A stretch of 64,000 nucleotides of DNA from UBA2588 sp002339805 (GTDB lineage Bacteria > Chloroflexota > Dehalococcoidia > Lucifugimonadales > UBA3495): positions 1-64,000 of the forward strand of contig JBJKVO010000002.1 of assembly GCA_045562555.1 (NCBI GenBank), given 5' to 3'. Within the stretch, counting starts at the first letter, position 1. Each line of letters begins with the position of its first letter. The position numbers were made by a program, and so were the translations under genes. The notes under the pieces were generated by a model, which was not told the DNA's origin, did no database searches, and was given only the letters and a program-made list of their open reading frames with translations. Of the stretch, positions 63,953 through 64,000 are shown piece after piece.

Positions 63953-64000
63953 ATTGTAACCTAAATGGTATTTAACAAGATAAATTGTACTATAAGTTGA

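Noticed and set aside
1..64000. CRISPR arrays, insertion sequences, prophage or integrase genes
   Set aside because: No regularly spaced repeats, transposase, integrase or phage structural motifs were seen; the window reads as ordinary chromosome.

Overview
The window is a gene-dense, AT-rich bacterial chromosome segment with no insertion sequences, prophage genes or CRISPR arrays. The gene mix suggests a Chloroflexota bacterium of the Dehalococcoidia/SAR202 type. It includes a complex I operon with no NADH-input module, a monomeric NADP-isocitrate dehydrogenase, an SdhA-SdhB-HdrB-like succinate dehydrogenase, a luciferase-family monooxygenase, a CaiB-type CoA transferase and a GldA/F/G-like ABC exporter. 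That placement is inferred from gene content only; there is no rRNA in the window.

Layout. 1-5376: a J-domain protein running off the edge, a small acidic protein, AlkA-like glycosylase, an amidohydrolase, a DUF4234-like membrane protein, and proline genes proB and proA (proA carries a frameshift). 5501-10127: mfd, a TlpA-like lipoprotein, tRNA-Pro and a PncC-like protein. 10128-19333: a flavin monooxygenase, MFS exporter, PAC2 protein, tRNA-Met, a fused RNase HI-MoaC protein, moaA, rdgB, a CoA transferase and a hydrolase. 19462-31306: an 11-subunit nuo operon (A,B,C,D,H,I,J,K,L,M,N) with a small DUF2007-like gene between K and L, followed by nadK and a Nudix hydrolase. 31378-34932: sdhA, sdhB and an HdrB/SdhE-like subunit. 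34933-39444: a class III aminotransferase, mdh and monomeric icd, all on the opposite strand. 39551-45335: a DUF255 thioredoxin-domain protein, a selenocysteine-containing thioredoxin-like lipoprotein, thrS and frameshifted prfB. 45336-50076: ribBA, ribE, ribD, dcd and an acyl-CoA dehydrogenase. 50472-53899: selA, a hydrolase, a GNAT acetyltransferase and coaE. 53920-58663: a MoxR/NorQ-type ATPase, a Nudix CoA-pyrophosphatase and a large NorD-like VWA protein. 58652-63952: cinA and a four-gene GldA/F/G/DUF4340 exporter operon.

The most notable observation is a predicted new selenoprotein at 41664-42311. An in-frame TGA at 42006-42008 stands exactly where the first Cys of a thioredoxin CxxC motif is expected (U-G-T-C). 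A hairpin fitting the bacterial SECIS rules starts at the next base, and a full-length selA lies 8 kb downstream. About 2.3 kb downstream, prfB carries the classical CUU-UGA-C programmed +1 frameshift. Two different UGA recoding events, one of which sets the level of the factor that competes with the other, therefore sit close together.

Together the central genes describe a respiring chemoheterotroph: TCA-cycle enzymes (icd, mdh, succinate dehydrogenase) feed quinone through an SdhE-type dehydrogenase and a complex I whose electron donor is unresolved. Around them are accessory degradation genes (flavin monooxygenase, CoA transferase, acyl-CoA dehydrogenase, amidohydrolase) and cofactor synthesis for molybdopterin, riboflavin, CoA and NADP.
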